This document shows positions 16,639-24,709 of a stretch of DNA of 64,000 bases, piece after piece. Every line of letters begins with the position of its first letter. Position 1 is the stretch's first letter. The position numbers and the translations under genes are program-made. Where the stretch lies: NCBI GenBank assembly GCA_048158365.1, contig JBLLNL010000011.1; one strand, given 5' to 3'. The notes below the pieces were generated by a model that was given only the letters and a program-made list of their open reading frames with translations, made no database searches and had not been told where the DNA came from. The stretch comes from Azoarcus_F sp048158365. Lineage in GTDB: Bacteria > Pseudomonadota > Gammaproteobacteria > Burkholderiales > Rhodocyclaceae.

Positions 16639-17576
16639 TGCGGAGCCTCCATGATTTGATTCAGCAGTGACTGCACCCGCTCGACTGCAGCCACGCCCTC
16701 GTCGATCGCCTCACGCGCGCGGTCGAATTCCATCATGTTCAGATGGGCGACCCGCGGCGAGATCAGCACGTCTGCCGGTTCGCCCGCAAGCCGGCTGCGA
16801 GCGATACGCATCTGCATGATGTTGATGCTGGACGCAATCACGTCCGGAAGCGAGGGCAAGTCCGACTGCGCATCATCATCCACGTCGTCGGTCTGGGTCG
16901 CACCGCTGCGCAGGCCGATCGAACCGAGCAACTTCTGCGTCCAGCCGCCTTCCGGAAGCAAAGGCAGGGTCCGTCCCCGCCTGCGCGTCTTGCCGACCAT
17001 GCCCGAACCCAGTTCGACCGCGATCACGATCTCCGCACCGAGCGCCCTGCACAAGGAGACCGGCACCGGATTGACCAGCCCACCATCGACCAGCACGCGA
17101 CCATGGCGCATCACTGGAGAAAACAATCCGGGCAATGCGATCGACGCCTGCACCGCTGCGGCGATGCTGCCGTCACGCAACCACACTTCCCGGCCCGAGG
17201 TCAATTCGGTCGCCACACAGGCAAAGGGCTTGGAAAGCTCGGAAAAATCATCGAGAAAGAAATGTTCGGCGCAATGCTGAACCACCCGATCACCGCGGAT
17301 CAGGCCGCTCTTCAGACTGATGTCGAGCATGGACACGACATCCTGCCAATCGAGCGAAGTCAGCCATTGACCGAGCGCGTCGAGGCGCTCCGAAACCAGG
17401 GCCGCACCGACCAGCGCACCGACCGAGCATCCGCACACCACATCGGGTCTGATGCCCGCACGCTCGAGCGCCTGGACGACGCCGATGTGAGACCAACCAC
17501 GCGCTGCACCGCTGCCGAGCGCCAGACCGATGACCGGACGCCCGTCCCGTTTCTCGATCGGCGCAGATTCGTACAT
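16635..17576 (-). CDS. Patatin-like phospholipase (RssA/NTE type)
   Basis: A 313-residue lipid hydrolase with the Ser-Asp dyad fold. The oxyanion loop GLALGSGAARGWSHIG lies at about residues 16-31, the nucleophile motif GCSVG near 51, and the Asp motif DGGLVNP near 170. A variable C-terminal region follows. The ATG at 17576 is preferred because the longer open frame (GTG/ATG up to 17639) reads into a mobile element that ends at 17585. That insertion has removed any normal upstream region, so how the gene is now translated is unclear. Downstream it overlaps the FAD dehydrogenase start by four bases. Substrate unknown. Confidence 0.83.
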   Translation of the reverse strand: MYESAPIEKRDGRPVIGLALGSGAARGWSHIGVVQALERAGIRPDVVCGCSVGALVGAALVSERLDALGQWLTSLDWQDVVSMLDISLKSGLIRGDRVVQHCAEHFFLDDFSELSKPFACVATELTSGREVWLRDGSIAAAVQASIALPGLFSPVMRHGRVLVDGGLVNPVPVSLCRALGAEIVIAVELGSGMVGKTRRRGRTLPLLPEGGWTQKLLGSIGLRSGATQTDDVDDDAQSDLPSLPDVIASSINIMQMRIARSRLAGEPADVLISPRVAHLNMMEFDRAREAIDEGVAAVERVQSLLNQIMEAPQ

Positions 17577-17584
17577 CACCGCCC

Positions 17585-17750
17585 AGGAGGCTGTCGAGCT
17601 TGAGCGATCGTCACCAGCCGAGTGGGAAAGCGACAACATATCTGGTTGATTTTGAGGCGCATAGTGGTTCTATGCAACGAAAAATCGGGCAGATATGGAC
17701 CGCTTATCCCACCGGCGCAGTAGATCAGTCTCAAGTCCGACAGCCTCCTA
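17585..17750. mobile_element. Miniature inverted-repeat element, copy A (166 bp)
   Basis: The ends are inverted repeats of about 20 bp: GGAGGCTGTCGAGCTTGAG on the left, with its near-complement CTCAAGTCCGACAGCCTCC on the right; the left end has a two-base change. A second copy lies inverted at 56254-56420, with about ten mismatches over 166 bp by eye. The centre holds a GCATAG/CTATGC hairpin. There is no transposase gene, so it looks like a non-autonomous MITE moved in trans. It fills the rimO-patatin gap completely: its right-hand CTA forms the rimO stop codon, and its left end lies 9 bp before the patatin ATG. Confidence 0.8.
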
Positions 17751-19079
17751 GCTCAGTGGCTCGGCATAAAGGTCGTGCACGTCGCAGTCGGTGATCCGAA
17801 CCCGCGCGAATTCGCCCACCTCGAGATGCTCGCCGTTCGGAATCACGACCAGACCGTCGATCTCCGGCGCGTCCGCACATGATCGTGCAAGCGCGCCTTC
17901 CTCGTCGACATCGTCGACCAGCACCGTCATCTCCCGGTCGATCCAGCGCTCAAGCCGCTGTGTCGAAATGTCCTCCTGAAAGGCCATCAGACGCATGCGA
18001 CGCTCCTCGCGAACGTCGTCCGGCAACGGATCGGCGAGCGCATTGGCGGCGGCGCCCTCGACCGGCGAATAGGCGAATGCGCCGACCCGATCCAGTCGGG
18101 CCTCGTTCAGAAAGTTCAGCAACTGCTCGAAGTCTTCCTCTGTCTCTCCCGGGAATCCGGTGATGAAGGTCGACCGTATGGTCAGGTCGGGACAGATGCT
18201 GCGCCACGTGCGAATACGCTCCAGCACGTTCTCCGAACTTGCGGGGCGCTTCATCGCCTTCAGGATGCGCGGGCTCGCATGCTGGAACGGAATGTCCAGA
18301 TAGGGAAGGATCTTCCCTTCGGCCATCAGTGGAATCAGGTCATCCACACTTGGGTACGGATAGACGTAGTGCATCCGGATCCACACGCCCAGATCCCCGA
18401 GTGCCCCGGCCAGTTCAAGCAGACGTGTCTTGAGCGGCCGACCGTTCCAGAAGCCGGTGCGGTATTTCAGGTCGACACCGTAGGCGCTGGTGTCCTGGGA
18501 GATCACCAGAATCTCCCTGACGCCGGCGTCGACCAGCGCCTCGGCCTCCTTCATCACGTCGTGAATCGGTCGGCTGACCAGATCACCGCGCATGGCCGGT
18601 ATGATGCAGAAGCTGCACCGGTGATTACAGCCTTCCGAGATCTTCAGATAGGCATAATGCCGCGGCGTCAGCCGAACGCCCTGCGGTGGCACCAGATCGG
18701 TGAACGGGTCATGCGGCTTGGGAAGATGCAGATGCACCGCCCGCATCACCTCCTCGGTGGCATGCGGGCCGGAGACTGCCAGCACCTGCGGGTGCGTCGC
18801 CATCACGACATCATCCTTTGCCCCGAGGCAACCGGTCACGATCACCTTGCCGTTCTCGGCCAGCGCCTCGCCGATTGCATCGAGCGATTCCTCGACGGCC
18901 GCATCGATGAAGCCGCAGGTATTGACCACGACCAGGTCGGCATCGTCGTAACTGCCGGAGATGTCGTAGCCCTCGGCGCGCAGGCGCGTCAGGATGTGCT
19001 CCGAATCGACCGTCGCTTTCGGGCACCCCAGCGAAACGAACCCCACCCGGGGCGCATCCTGCACTTTTCTCGGAATCAT
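17748..19079 (-). CDS. rimO: Ribosomal protein S12 methylthiotransferase
   Basis: A 443-residue radical-SAM enzyme that adds a methylthio group to Asp of ribosomal protein S12. The UPF0004 domain begins RVGFVSLGCPKATVDSE (about 11-27), with further cluster cysteines in NTCGFID and VTGCLGA. The radical SAM motif GCNHRCSFCIIP is near residue 149, and a TRAM domain closes the protein. The ATG at 19079 has AGGA at a good distance and gives normal length; a GTG at 19154 would add 25 atypical residues. The TAG stop is the first three bases of the adjoining mobile element. Confidence 0.93.
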   Translation of the reverse strand: MIPRKVQDAPRVGFVSLGCPKATVDSEHILTRLRAEGYDISGSYDDADLVVVNTCGFIDAAVEESLDAIGEALAENGKVIVTGCLGAKDDVVMATHPQVLAVSGPHATEEVMRAVHLHLPKPHDPFTDLVPPQGVRLTPRHYAYLKISEGCNHRCSFCIIPAMRGDLVSRPIHDVMKEAEALVDAGVREILVISQDTSAYGVDLKYRTGFWNGRPLKTRLLELAGALGDLGVWIRMHYVYPYPSVDDLIPLMAEGKILPYLDIPFQHASPRILKAMKRPASSENVLERIRTWRSICPDLTIRSTFITGFPGETEEDFEQLLNFLNEARLDRVGAFAYSPVEGAAANALADPLPDDVREERRMRLMAFQEDISTQRLERWIDREMTVLVDDVDEEGALARSCADAPEIDGLVVIPNGEHLEVGEFARVRITDCDVHDLYAEPLS

Positions 19080-19161
19080 CTTGTCCTGTTGGCTGTCGCC
19101 GTCGTGATTCGGCGGTCGATGTGGACCTTCGGCATCCTTGCGGATGCTGGCCACATTCTGC

Positions 19162-19815
19162 CTATTTCTTTACGGTCGGGCGATCACCGCCGGCACCGGT
19201 GCCGGACGAAGGCGCGGACACCTTCTCGGTGTCGGTCTGCTCACCGGCCGGACCGTGCTTCGATTCGTCGCCCTCGCCATGCGGGTATTTCGGGAAGGGG
19301 AAGCCGGCGAACATGTTGCGGGTCTGACTCTCGATCTGTTCCTGCATCTGATCGAACATCTTCTTGCTCTGATCGACGTAGGTCCCCATCACGCTCTTCA
19401 GTGCGGGGCCCTGGAAGTTCAGGAACTGTGCCCACAAGTCCTGGCTGATCGGACTGTTCTCACCGTAGATCGTGCGCGCCTGCTCCTGGAGCTTGGCCTG
19501 CATTTCGGTAAAGGCCTTGATGTTGTTCTCCAGGTACTTGCCCATCATGCCCTGCGTCGCGTTGCCATAGAAACGGATCATGTGCGAGAGCAGGTCGCTG
19601 GTGAACATCGGCGCCCCACCCGCCTCCTCCTCCAGAATGATCTGGAGCAGAATGGCCCGGGTCAGATCCTCGCCGCTTTTTGCGTCGACGACCTGGAATT
19701 CTTCTCGACTGAGTACCAGTTCCTTCACATCTGCAAGCGTGATGTAAGAACTCGTCCGCGTATCGTATAGACGACGATTCGGGTACTTCTTGATCAGTCT
19801 GAGCTTTTCCGCCAT
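19162..19815 (-). CDS. phaR: Polyhydroxyalkanoate synthesis repressor PhaR
   Basis: A 217-residue PHA-granule-binding repressor. The DNA-binding N-terminal domain is highly recognisable: AEKLRLIKKYPNRRLYDT at residues 2-19, then YITLADVKELV. Two PHB-accumulation regulatory motifs follow (about 60-160, MIRFYGNATQGMMGKYLE). The tail after 180 is polar and low in complexity. The ATG at 19815 has a GAGGAGAG upstream; an earlier in-frame start adds eleven residues. In related bacteria PhaR senses nascent PHA and represses phasin genes and itself. It lies downstream of phaC and the phaB genes on the same strand, with terminators between. Confidence 0.93.
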   Translation of the reverse strand: MAEKLRLIKKYPNRRLYDTRTSSYITLADVKELVLSREEFQVVDAKSGEDLTRAILLQIILEEEAGGAPMFTSDLLSHMIRFYGNATQGMMGKYLENNIKAFTEMQAKLQEQARTIYGENSPISQDLWAQFLNFQGPALKSVMGTYVDQSKKMFDQMQEQIESQTRNMFAGFPFPKYPHGEGDESKHGPAGEQTDTEKVSAPSSGTGAGGDRPTVKK

Positions 19816-19877
19816 GTTCTCACTCTCCTCATCGGCAAAATGCCGCACCGCAACTGCAATTATAACGCTTGGTAAAC

Positions 19878-19905
19878 AAAAAGCCCCGGCAATCGTCGGG
19901 GCTTT
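19878..19905 (-). terminator. Intrinsic terminator after phaB (first copy)
   Basis: Nine-base arms AAAGCCCCG / CGGGGCTTT with an eight-base loop; the minus strand continues TTTTTG. It separates phaB from phaR. Confidence 0.85.
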
Positions 19906-19935
19906 CGCCGAATCTGCAGCAGTCGAAATGCTGCG

Positions 19936-20676
19936 TCAGCACATATGCAGACCACCATTGATGTTGATCGTCGCACCGGTGATGTAGCCGGCCAGTTCGG
20001 AAGACAGGTAGGCACACAGCGCTCCAATCTCCTCTGGCTTGCCCAGACGCTTCATCGGCACGCTGTCGATGATGCCCTGACGGATGTCGTCACGGATCGC
20101 CATCACCATGTCGGTGCCGACGTAACCGGGCGCGACCGCATTGACCGTGACGCCCTTGGTGGCCAGCTCGGCCGCCAGCGCCTTGGTGAAACCGAGCACA
20201 CCGGCCTTCGCGGTGGAGTAATTCGTCTGGCCGGCCTGCCCCTTGATTCCATTGACCGAGGAGATATTGATGATCCGTCCCCAGCCCCGCTCGGCCATCT
20301 TGGCGGAGATGTGGTGGGTCACGTTGAACAAGCTGTTCAGATTCGTGTTGATCACCGCATCCCATTGCGCCTTTTCCATCTTCGGGAAGAACTTGTCGCG
20401 GGTGATGCCGGCGTTGTTGATCAGTACATCGATCGGACCGACCTCGGCCTCTATTCTGGCGACCATATCCCGGCACGACTCGTAGTCGGAAACGTCACCT
20501 TCGGCCGGGATGAACTCGAAACCGAGGGCCTTCTGGCTGGCAAGCCATTCGTCTTTCGGCGGAAAACCCGGAAGACAGTTGGCCACCACCTTCATACCAT
20601 CCTTGGCCAGCGCCTGGCAGATTGCGGTACCGAGACCACCCATCGCGCCGGTCACGAGTGCGATTCTTTGGGACAT
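19936..20676 (-). CDS. phaB: Acetoacetyl-CoA reductase, copy 1
   Basis: A 246-residue NADPH-dependent short-chain dehydrogenase that makes (R)-3-hydroxybutyryl-CoA for PHA synthase. The cofactor motif TGAMGGLG is at residues 9-16, NNAGITRDKFFPKM near 88, and the catalytic Ser and YxxxK in ISSVNGIKGQAGQTNYSTAK near 138-157. The end GATININGGLHMC is typical of PhaB. The ATG at 20676 has GGATAGGAAA upstream; the longer open frame is atypical. A second reductase gene lies just upstream at 20952-21692, separated by a terminator. Confidence 0.92.
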   Translation of the reverse strand: MSQRIALVTGAMGGLGTAICQALAKDGMKVVANCLPGFPPKDEWLASQKALGFEFIPAEGDVSDYESCRDMVARIEAEVGPIDVLINNAGITRDKFFPKMEKAQWDAVINTNLNSLFNVTHHISAKMAERGWGRIINISSVNGIKGQAGQTNYSTAKAGVLGFTKALAAELATKGVTVNAVAPGYVGTDMVMAIRDDIRQGIIDSVPMKRLGKPEEIGALCAYLSSELAGYITGATININGGLHMC

Positions 20677-20839
20677 TTTCCTATCCTTTTGCAACAAGTT
20701 GGATACTGAAGGCACGCCGCGCTGCGGCAAAAGCCACGGGGGTGCTTCAACTGAGCCTGCGGGCCCCATTCAGGCCACCCAGCGCGTTGGATTATACCCT
20801 TGTTTGAGCATGGATGCTGCGACGCAATAAGTTCCGGTC

Positions 20840-20869
20840 AAAAAAAACGCCCGGGTCGCGGGCGCTTTT
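20840..20869 (-). terminator. Intrinsic terminator after phaB (second copy)
   Basis: Stem CGCCCG/CGGGCG extended by A-T pairs, followed on the minus strand by eight T residues. It lies about 80 bp past the stop at 20952. Confidence 0.85.
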
Positions 20870-20951
20870 CGGAAGTCAGTACGACGGGTTTTATCCAGCG
20901 GTCACACGAACGATGTGACACGCACGCGAACCCGTCGTAGCAGCGACGTGG

Positions 20952-21692
20952 TCAGAACATGTGCTGACCACCGTTGATCGAGATGTTGGCGCCCGTCACG
21001 AAGGCTGCCTCTTCGGAAGACAGGTACGCAACCAGGCCGGCGATCTCCTCGGGCTTGCCCAGACGGGACACCGGGATCTGCGGCAGGATCTTGGAATCCA
21101 GGATTTCCTGAGGAATCGCCATCACCATCTTGGTCCCGATATAGCCCGGAGAGATGGTATTGACCGTCACGCCGTTGCGTGCGACTTCCAGTGCCAGCGC
21201 CTTCGTGAAGCCGTGCATGCCAGCCTTGGCAGCAGAGTAATTGGTCTGGCCGAACGCACCCTTCTGGCCGTTGACCGACGACACGTTGATGACACGACCC
21301 CACTTGCGCTCGACCATGCCGTCGACGACCTGCTTGCTCATGTTGAACACGCTGTCGAGGTTGGTGCTGATCACCGCATCCCAGTCGGCCTTGGTCATCT
21401 TCCTGAAGGTCATGTCACGCGTGATGCCGGCGTTGTTCACCAGCACATCGACCGGCCCGACGTCCTTGGTCACCGCCTCCACGCAGGCCTTGGCCGATTC
21501 GAAGTCGGCAACGTCGCACGGATAGGCCTTGAAGCCATAACCCATGTTGTGCATGTTCGTCAGCCACTCCGACGCCTTGGTGTTACCCGGTGAATGCGTC
21601 GTCACCACTTTGTATCCCAGCGCAGCGAGCTTGATGCAGATCGCTTCGCCGAGACCGCCCATACCGCCCGTTACAAGTGCAACTCTGGTCAT
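20952..21692 (-). CDS. phaB: Acetoacetyl-CoA reductase, copy 2
   Basis: A 246-residue short-chain dehydrogenase of the same length and motif order as its neighbour: TGGMGGLG at 8-15, NNAGITRDMTFRKM near 88, and VSSVNGQKGAFGQTNYSAAK near 138. It is closer to classic Cupriavidus-type PhaB (SVNGQKGQFGQTNYS pattern, end NINGGQHMF-like) than the 19936 copy. The two proteins differ at many positions, so this is an old paralogy, not a fresh duplication. It lies directly downstream of phaC on the same strand and probably shares its transcript before the terminator at 20840. Confidence 0.93.
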   Translation of the reverse strand: MTRVALVTGGMGGLGEAICIKLAALGYKVVTTHSPGNTKASEWLTNMHNMGYGFKAYPCDVADFESAKACVEAVTKDVGPVDVLVNNAGITRDMTFRKMTKADWDAVISTNLDSVFNMSKQVVDGMVERKWGRVINVSSVNGQKGAFGQTNYSAAKAGMHGFTKALALEVARNGVTVNTISPGYIGTKMVMAIPQEILDSKILPQIPVSRLGKPEEIAGLVAYLSSEEAAFVTGANISINGGQHMF

Positions 21693-21743
21693 TGTGCTTA
21701 CTCCTCTCCCGTTTCATCTCTCGAAGGGCTTGATGCGATATCA

Positions 21744-21768
21744 GGCAGCGCCCCCCGTATCCGCTGCC
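21744..21768 (-). terminator. Hairpin between phaC and phaB (weak)
   Basis: Seven-base arms GGCAGCG / CGCTGCC with an eleven-base loop lie about 50 bp after the phaC stop. No U tract follows, so it may only tune the phaC-phaB read-through or mRNA stability. Confidence 0.3.
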
Positions 21769-21817
21769 GTCAGCTTGAATCGTTGATACGTTTGCCAGTC
21801 GGCCCCCAGGCGCTGGT

Positions 21818-23560
21818 TCAGGCCCGCTCCTTCACGTAGCGCCCCGGCGCCGGCTCGATCGGCTTGTAGCGCGCGTTGCCCGCCTTGCCGCGCGCCGCTA
21901 TCTGCTTGCCGCCCCGAGCCTTGAGCCAGTCGATCCAGTGCAGCCACCAGCTGCCTTGCTGTTCGTTCGCCCCCTCCAGCCATTCATCCGGATCGGCGAT
22001 GTTGGTGGCGTGGGTCCAGTAACTGCGACGATTCTTGGAAGCCGGATTGATCGCACCCGCGATGTGACCGCTGGCCGCAAGCACGAAGGTGGTCTCGCCA
22101 CCGAGCAGCGGCCGCGCGTGATACGCACTCTTCCACGGCACGATGTGATCTTCCCGCGCGGCCAGCAGATAGGCCGGTGCATCGACCTTGCCCAGATCCA
22201 CCTTCACGCCCAGCATTTTGAGTTTGCCCGGTACGCGCAGGCTGTTCTCGAGATACATGTTGCGCAGATACCAGGTCAAAAACGGACCCGGCAGATTGGT
22301 CGAATCCGAGTTCCAATACAGCAGATCGAAGGCCTGCGGTTTCTTGCCCTTCAGATAGTTGCCGACCACGTACTGCCAGATCAGGTCGTTGGCACGCAAG
22401 GCCGAAAAAACGTTGGCCAGTTCCTGGCCCTTCAGCAAGCCCCCCTTGCCGATCGCGGCTTCGCGCGCGGCCACGCTCGCCTCATCGACCAGACATCCCA
22501 GTTCGCCTGCTTCGGCGAAGTCCAGCAGCGTCGTCATCAGCGTCACGCTCTCGACCGGATCCTCGCCCTTGCCACGCGCGACCGCCAGCGCCGACGACAG
22601 GATGGTGCCGCCCACGCAGAAACCGAGTACGTTCGGCTTCTTCACACGGGTCACCGCGCGCACCACGTCCAGCGCCTCGAGCGGCCCTTTCTGCAAGTAG
22701 TCATCCCAGCCGAAGCGAGACTCCGCAGGGCCGGCGTTCTTCCATGAAATGAGGAAGACGGTGAACCCCTGCTCCACCACGAATCTCACCAGAGAATTCT
22801 CGGGCTGCAGATCCATGATGTAGAACTTGTTGATGCATGGCGGCACGATCAGCAACGGCTTCTCCGCGACCTTGTCGGTCAGCGGTGCGTACTGGATCAA
22901 CTGCATGAGTTCGTTCTCGTGGATCACCGAGCCGGGCGTCAGTGCGAGATTGCGACCCACTTCGAAAGCGGCGTCGTCGGTCATCGAGATCCGGCCCTTC
23001 TCCAGGTCGGCAAGCAGGTTCTGAATCCCGGTCGTGATGCTCGCCCCCTGGGTTTCCAGCGCCGCCTTGACGAACTCCGGATTGGTCGCTGCAAAGTTTG
23101 ACGGCGACAACGCATCGAGATATTGACGCGTCAGGAACTGCAGCCTGGATTTCGCCCGTCCATCGGCGATCGGCATCGCATCCGACATCTGCCTGAGGAA
23201 GTCGGAATTGACCAGATAGGCCTGACGAACGTAGTCGTAAAGGGGGCTTTCCGTCCATTCGGGCGCCGAAAAGCGCCGATCACCCGGCTCTGGCGACGCC
23301 ACCGGTTCGGACACGTCGCCCGGTCTGCGCTGCAACATCGACGCCCACAGTGCGGCATGCCGCTCGGCGAAAGCCTTATGCAGTTGCCCGAGCTCATCCG
23401 TCTCCGGCGTCGGCAGGGTCGTCACCGGCTCCCCGCCGCTGTCCTGGATCACCGCATGCTGACGCGCCAGCATGCCAAAGAAGTTCTGGGCCATCGCCTG
23501 GCCGAGCTGAAGCATCCCGTCCATCATCGCGTTCGAATTATTGTCTTTGGAATCGGACAT
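21818..23560 (-). CDS. phaC: Class I poly(3-hydroxyalkanoate) synthase
   Basis: A 580-residue PHA polymerase. The lipase-like box GFCVGG carries the catalytic Cys315. The catalytic Asp lies in AAREDHIVPWKSAYHA and the His in ASGHIAGAINPASKNRR. The PhaC N-terminal domain spans about 80-250 (ESPLYDYVRQAYLVNSD). The C-terminal YKPIEPAPGRYVKERA end is typical of class I. The ATG at 23560 follows AGGAGGGG; an earlier in-frame start would add 31 non-homologous residues. The enzyme acts on granules in the cytoplasm using (R)-3-hydroxybutyryl-CoA. The neighbours phaB, phaB and phaR complete the module; a thiolase (phaA) is not in the window. Confidence 0.96.
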   Translation of the reverse strand: MSDSKDNNSNAMMDGMLQLGQAMAQNFFGMLARQHAVIQDSGGEPVTTLPTPETDELGQLHKAFAERHAALWASMLQRRPGDVSEPVASPEPGDRRFSAPEWTESPLYDYVRQAYLVNSDFLRQMSDAMPIADGRAKSRLQFLTRQYLDALSPSNFAATNPEFVKAALETQGASITTGIQNLLADLEKGRISMTDDAAFEVGRNLALTPGSVIHENELMQLIQYAPLTDKVAEKPLLIVPPCINKFYIMDLQPENSLVRFVVEQGFTVFLISWKNAGPAESRFGWDDYLQKGPLEALDVVRAVTRVKKPNVLGFCVGGTILSSALAVARGKGEDPVESVTLMTTLLDFAEAGELGCLVDEASVAAREAAIGKGGLLKGQELANVFSALRANDLIWQYVVGNYLKGKKPQAFDLLYWNSDSTNLPGPFLTWYLRNMYLENSLRVPGKLKMLGVKVDLGKVDAPAYLLAAREDHIVPWKSAYHARPLLGGETTFVLAASGHIAGAINPASKNRRSYWTHATNIADPDEWLEGANEQQGSWWLHWIDWLKARGGKQIAARGKAGNARYKPIEPAPGRYVKERA

Positions 23561-23658
23561 CAACCCCTCCTGAGGCACTTCTGGTCGACCGTAAGCACGG
23601 CAACCCATAAAAAAACAAGACTTGTACCATGCTCCAGCCAACTCATGGCCCAACCGGG

Positions 23659-23664
23659 TAGAAT
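23659..23664 (+). promoter_or_regulatory. -10 element almost at a start codon
   Basis: TAGAAT ends eight bases before the ATG at 23672, which would put the transcription start at or next to the ATG and make a leaderless mRNA. No good -35 is seen at 16-18 bp, so confidence is low. Confidence 0.3.
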
Positions 23665-23671
23665 CGACGCC

Positions 23672-23896
23672 ATGTACCTCGTCGCAATCGCCTGGATATA
23701 CGTGGTCTTGCTCGTCTCAATTGCCAACACCACGGTCGTCGGCGGCGTGCTCACCTTCCTGTTCGCGGGTCTCGGACCGCTTGCGCTTTTTCTATGGATT
23801 TTCGGCACGCCAGCACGTCGAAGAGCTGCGGCATTGCGAGATGACGAGTCGGCGACAGGTATGAACGATAGAGCCGAATCCGATCCGGATCAATAG
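23672..23896 (+). CDS. Small conserved membrane protein
   Basis: A 74-residue protein with two hydrophobic helices: YLVAIAWIYVVLLVSIA (2-18) and the stretch VVGGVLTFLFAGLGPLALFLW (about 22-42). A cytoplasmic GTPARRRAAALRDDE tail follows. The pattern WIYVVLL...FGTPARRR recurs in small unnamed proteins of betaproteobacteria, from memory; function unknown. The frame is open far upstream, but only as a shadow of phaC. It is divergent from phaC, with no clear SD before the ATG. It is listed as real because of its membrane topology and charged tail. Confidence 0.65.
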   Translation: MYLVAIAWIYVVLLVSIANTTVVGGVLTFLFAGLGPLALFLWIFGTPARRRAAALRDDESATGMNDRAESDPDQ

Positions 23897-23962
23897 CCGC
23901 ATCGTTTGTGCGGATCGCGATGGCGCGACTCGGCCGACCCGTGACCGCATGCGGTGCGGACA

Positions 23963-24709
23963 TCATTCGCTCAGCCACACCAGTGTGGCGAAGCGGCCGG
24001 TGACGCGGTCACGGCGATAGGAATAGAAGCGCCCAGCGTCCGAGAAAGTACACCATCCGCCCCCCCCGACCCGCTCTACACCAACGTTTTGCAGGCGGTT
24101 GCGCGCCAGCTGGTAGAGGTCGGCCATCCATTTTCCGGGCGCACCGGCGGGCCTGAACGCCACGCCCAGGTCAGGATCGCCCGATATGAAGCGATCGCGC
24201 ACCTCGTCGCCAACCTCGAAGGCGTCCGGTCCGATCGCCGGGCCCAACCAGGCCCGCAATCGCCCGGGTGCCACCCCCATGCGGTCGACGGTCGTCTCGA
24301 GTACGCCTGCGGCCAGCCCACGCCAGCCCGCATGCGCCGCGGCCACCACCGATCCGGCATCGTCGCAAAGGATCACCGGCAGGCAGTCGGCGCTCATCAC
24401 CGCACAGACCACCCCCGTACGACGCGCAACCGCGGCATCGGCCATCGGCGGCGCGTCACCCGCCATCACATGATCGAGTTCCGCAACCACCGTGCCGTGC
24501 ACCTGCTCCAGCCACACCGGCTCCGCGGGCAGATGACTACGCACAAGCGCCCTGTTCTCCTGCACCGCTTCCGGATCGTCACCTACATGCAGTCCAAGAT
24601 TGAGAAACTCGTAAGGCGATCGACTCACCCCCCCCGCACGGGTCGTCACCAACGCATGCACGTTCGTCGGGGCCTCCCAGACCGGACGAATGAAGCCGGT
24701 CGCACTCAC
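23963..24709 (-). CDS. pgeF: Peptidoglycan editing factor / multicopper polyphenol oxidase family
   Basis: A 248-residue YfiH/PgeF protein, a hydrolase that removes mis-incorporated residues from peptidoglycan precursors. Metal-site motifs are present: WLEQVHGTVV (about 68-77), MSADCLPVILCDD (about 105-117) and AAAHAGWRGLAAGV (about 123-136). The C-terminal part GRFYSYRRDRVTGRFATLVWL is typical. Start: the GTG at 24709 overlaps the rluD stop as GTGA and gives normal length; the longer open frame lies inside rluD. It forms an operon with rluD, the usual betaproteobacterial pairing. Confidence 0.9.
   Translation of the reverse strand: MSATGFIRPVWEAPTNVHALVTTRAGGVSRSPYEFLNLGLHVGDDPEAVQENRALVRSHLPAEPVWLEQVHGTVVAELDHVMAGDAPPMADAAVARRTGVVCAVMSADCLPVILCDDAGSVVAAAHAGWRGLAAGVLETTVDRMGVAPGRLRAWLGPAIGPDAFEVGDEVRDRFISGDPDLGVAFRPAGAPGKWMADLYQLARNRLQNVGVERVGGGGWCTFSDAGRFYSYRRDRVTGRFATLVWLSE

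Noticed and set aside
17600..17794. Open frame inside miniature element copy A, also partly open in copy B
   Set aside because: The two copies differ by non-conservative codon changes and no transposase motif is visible, so the frame is probably fortuitous.
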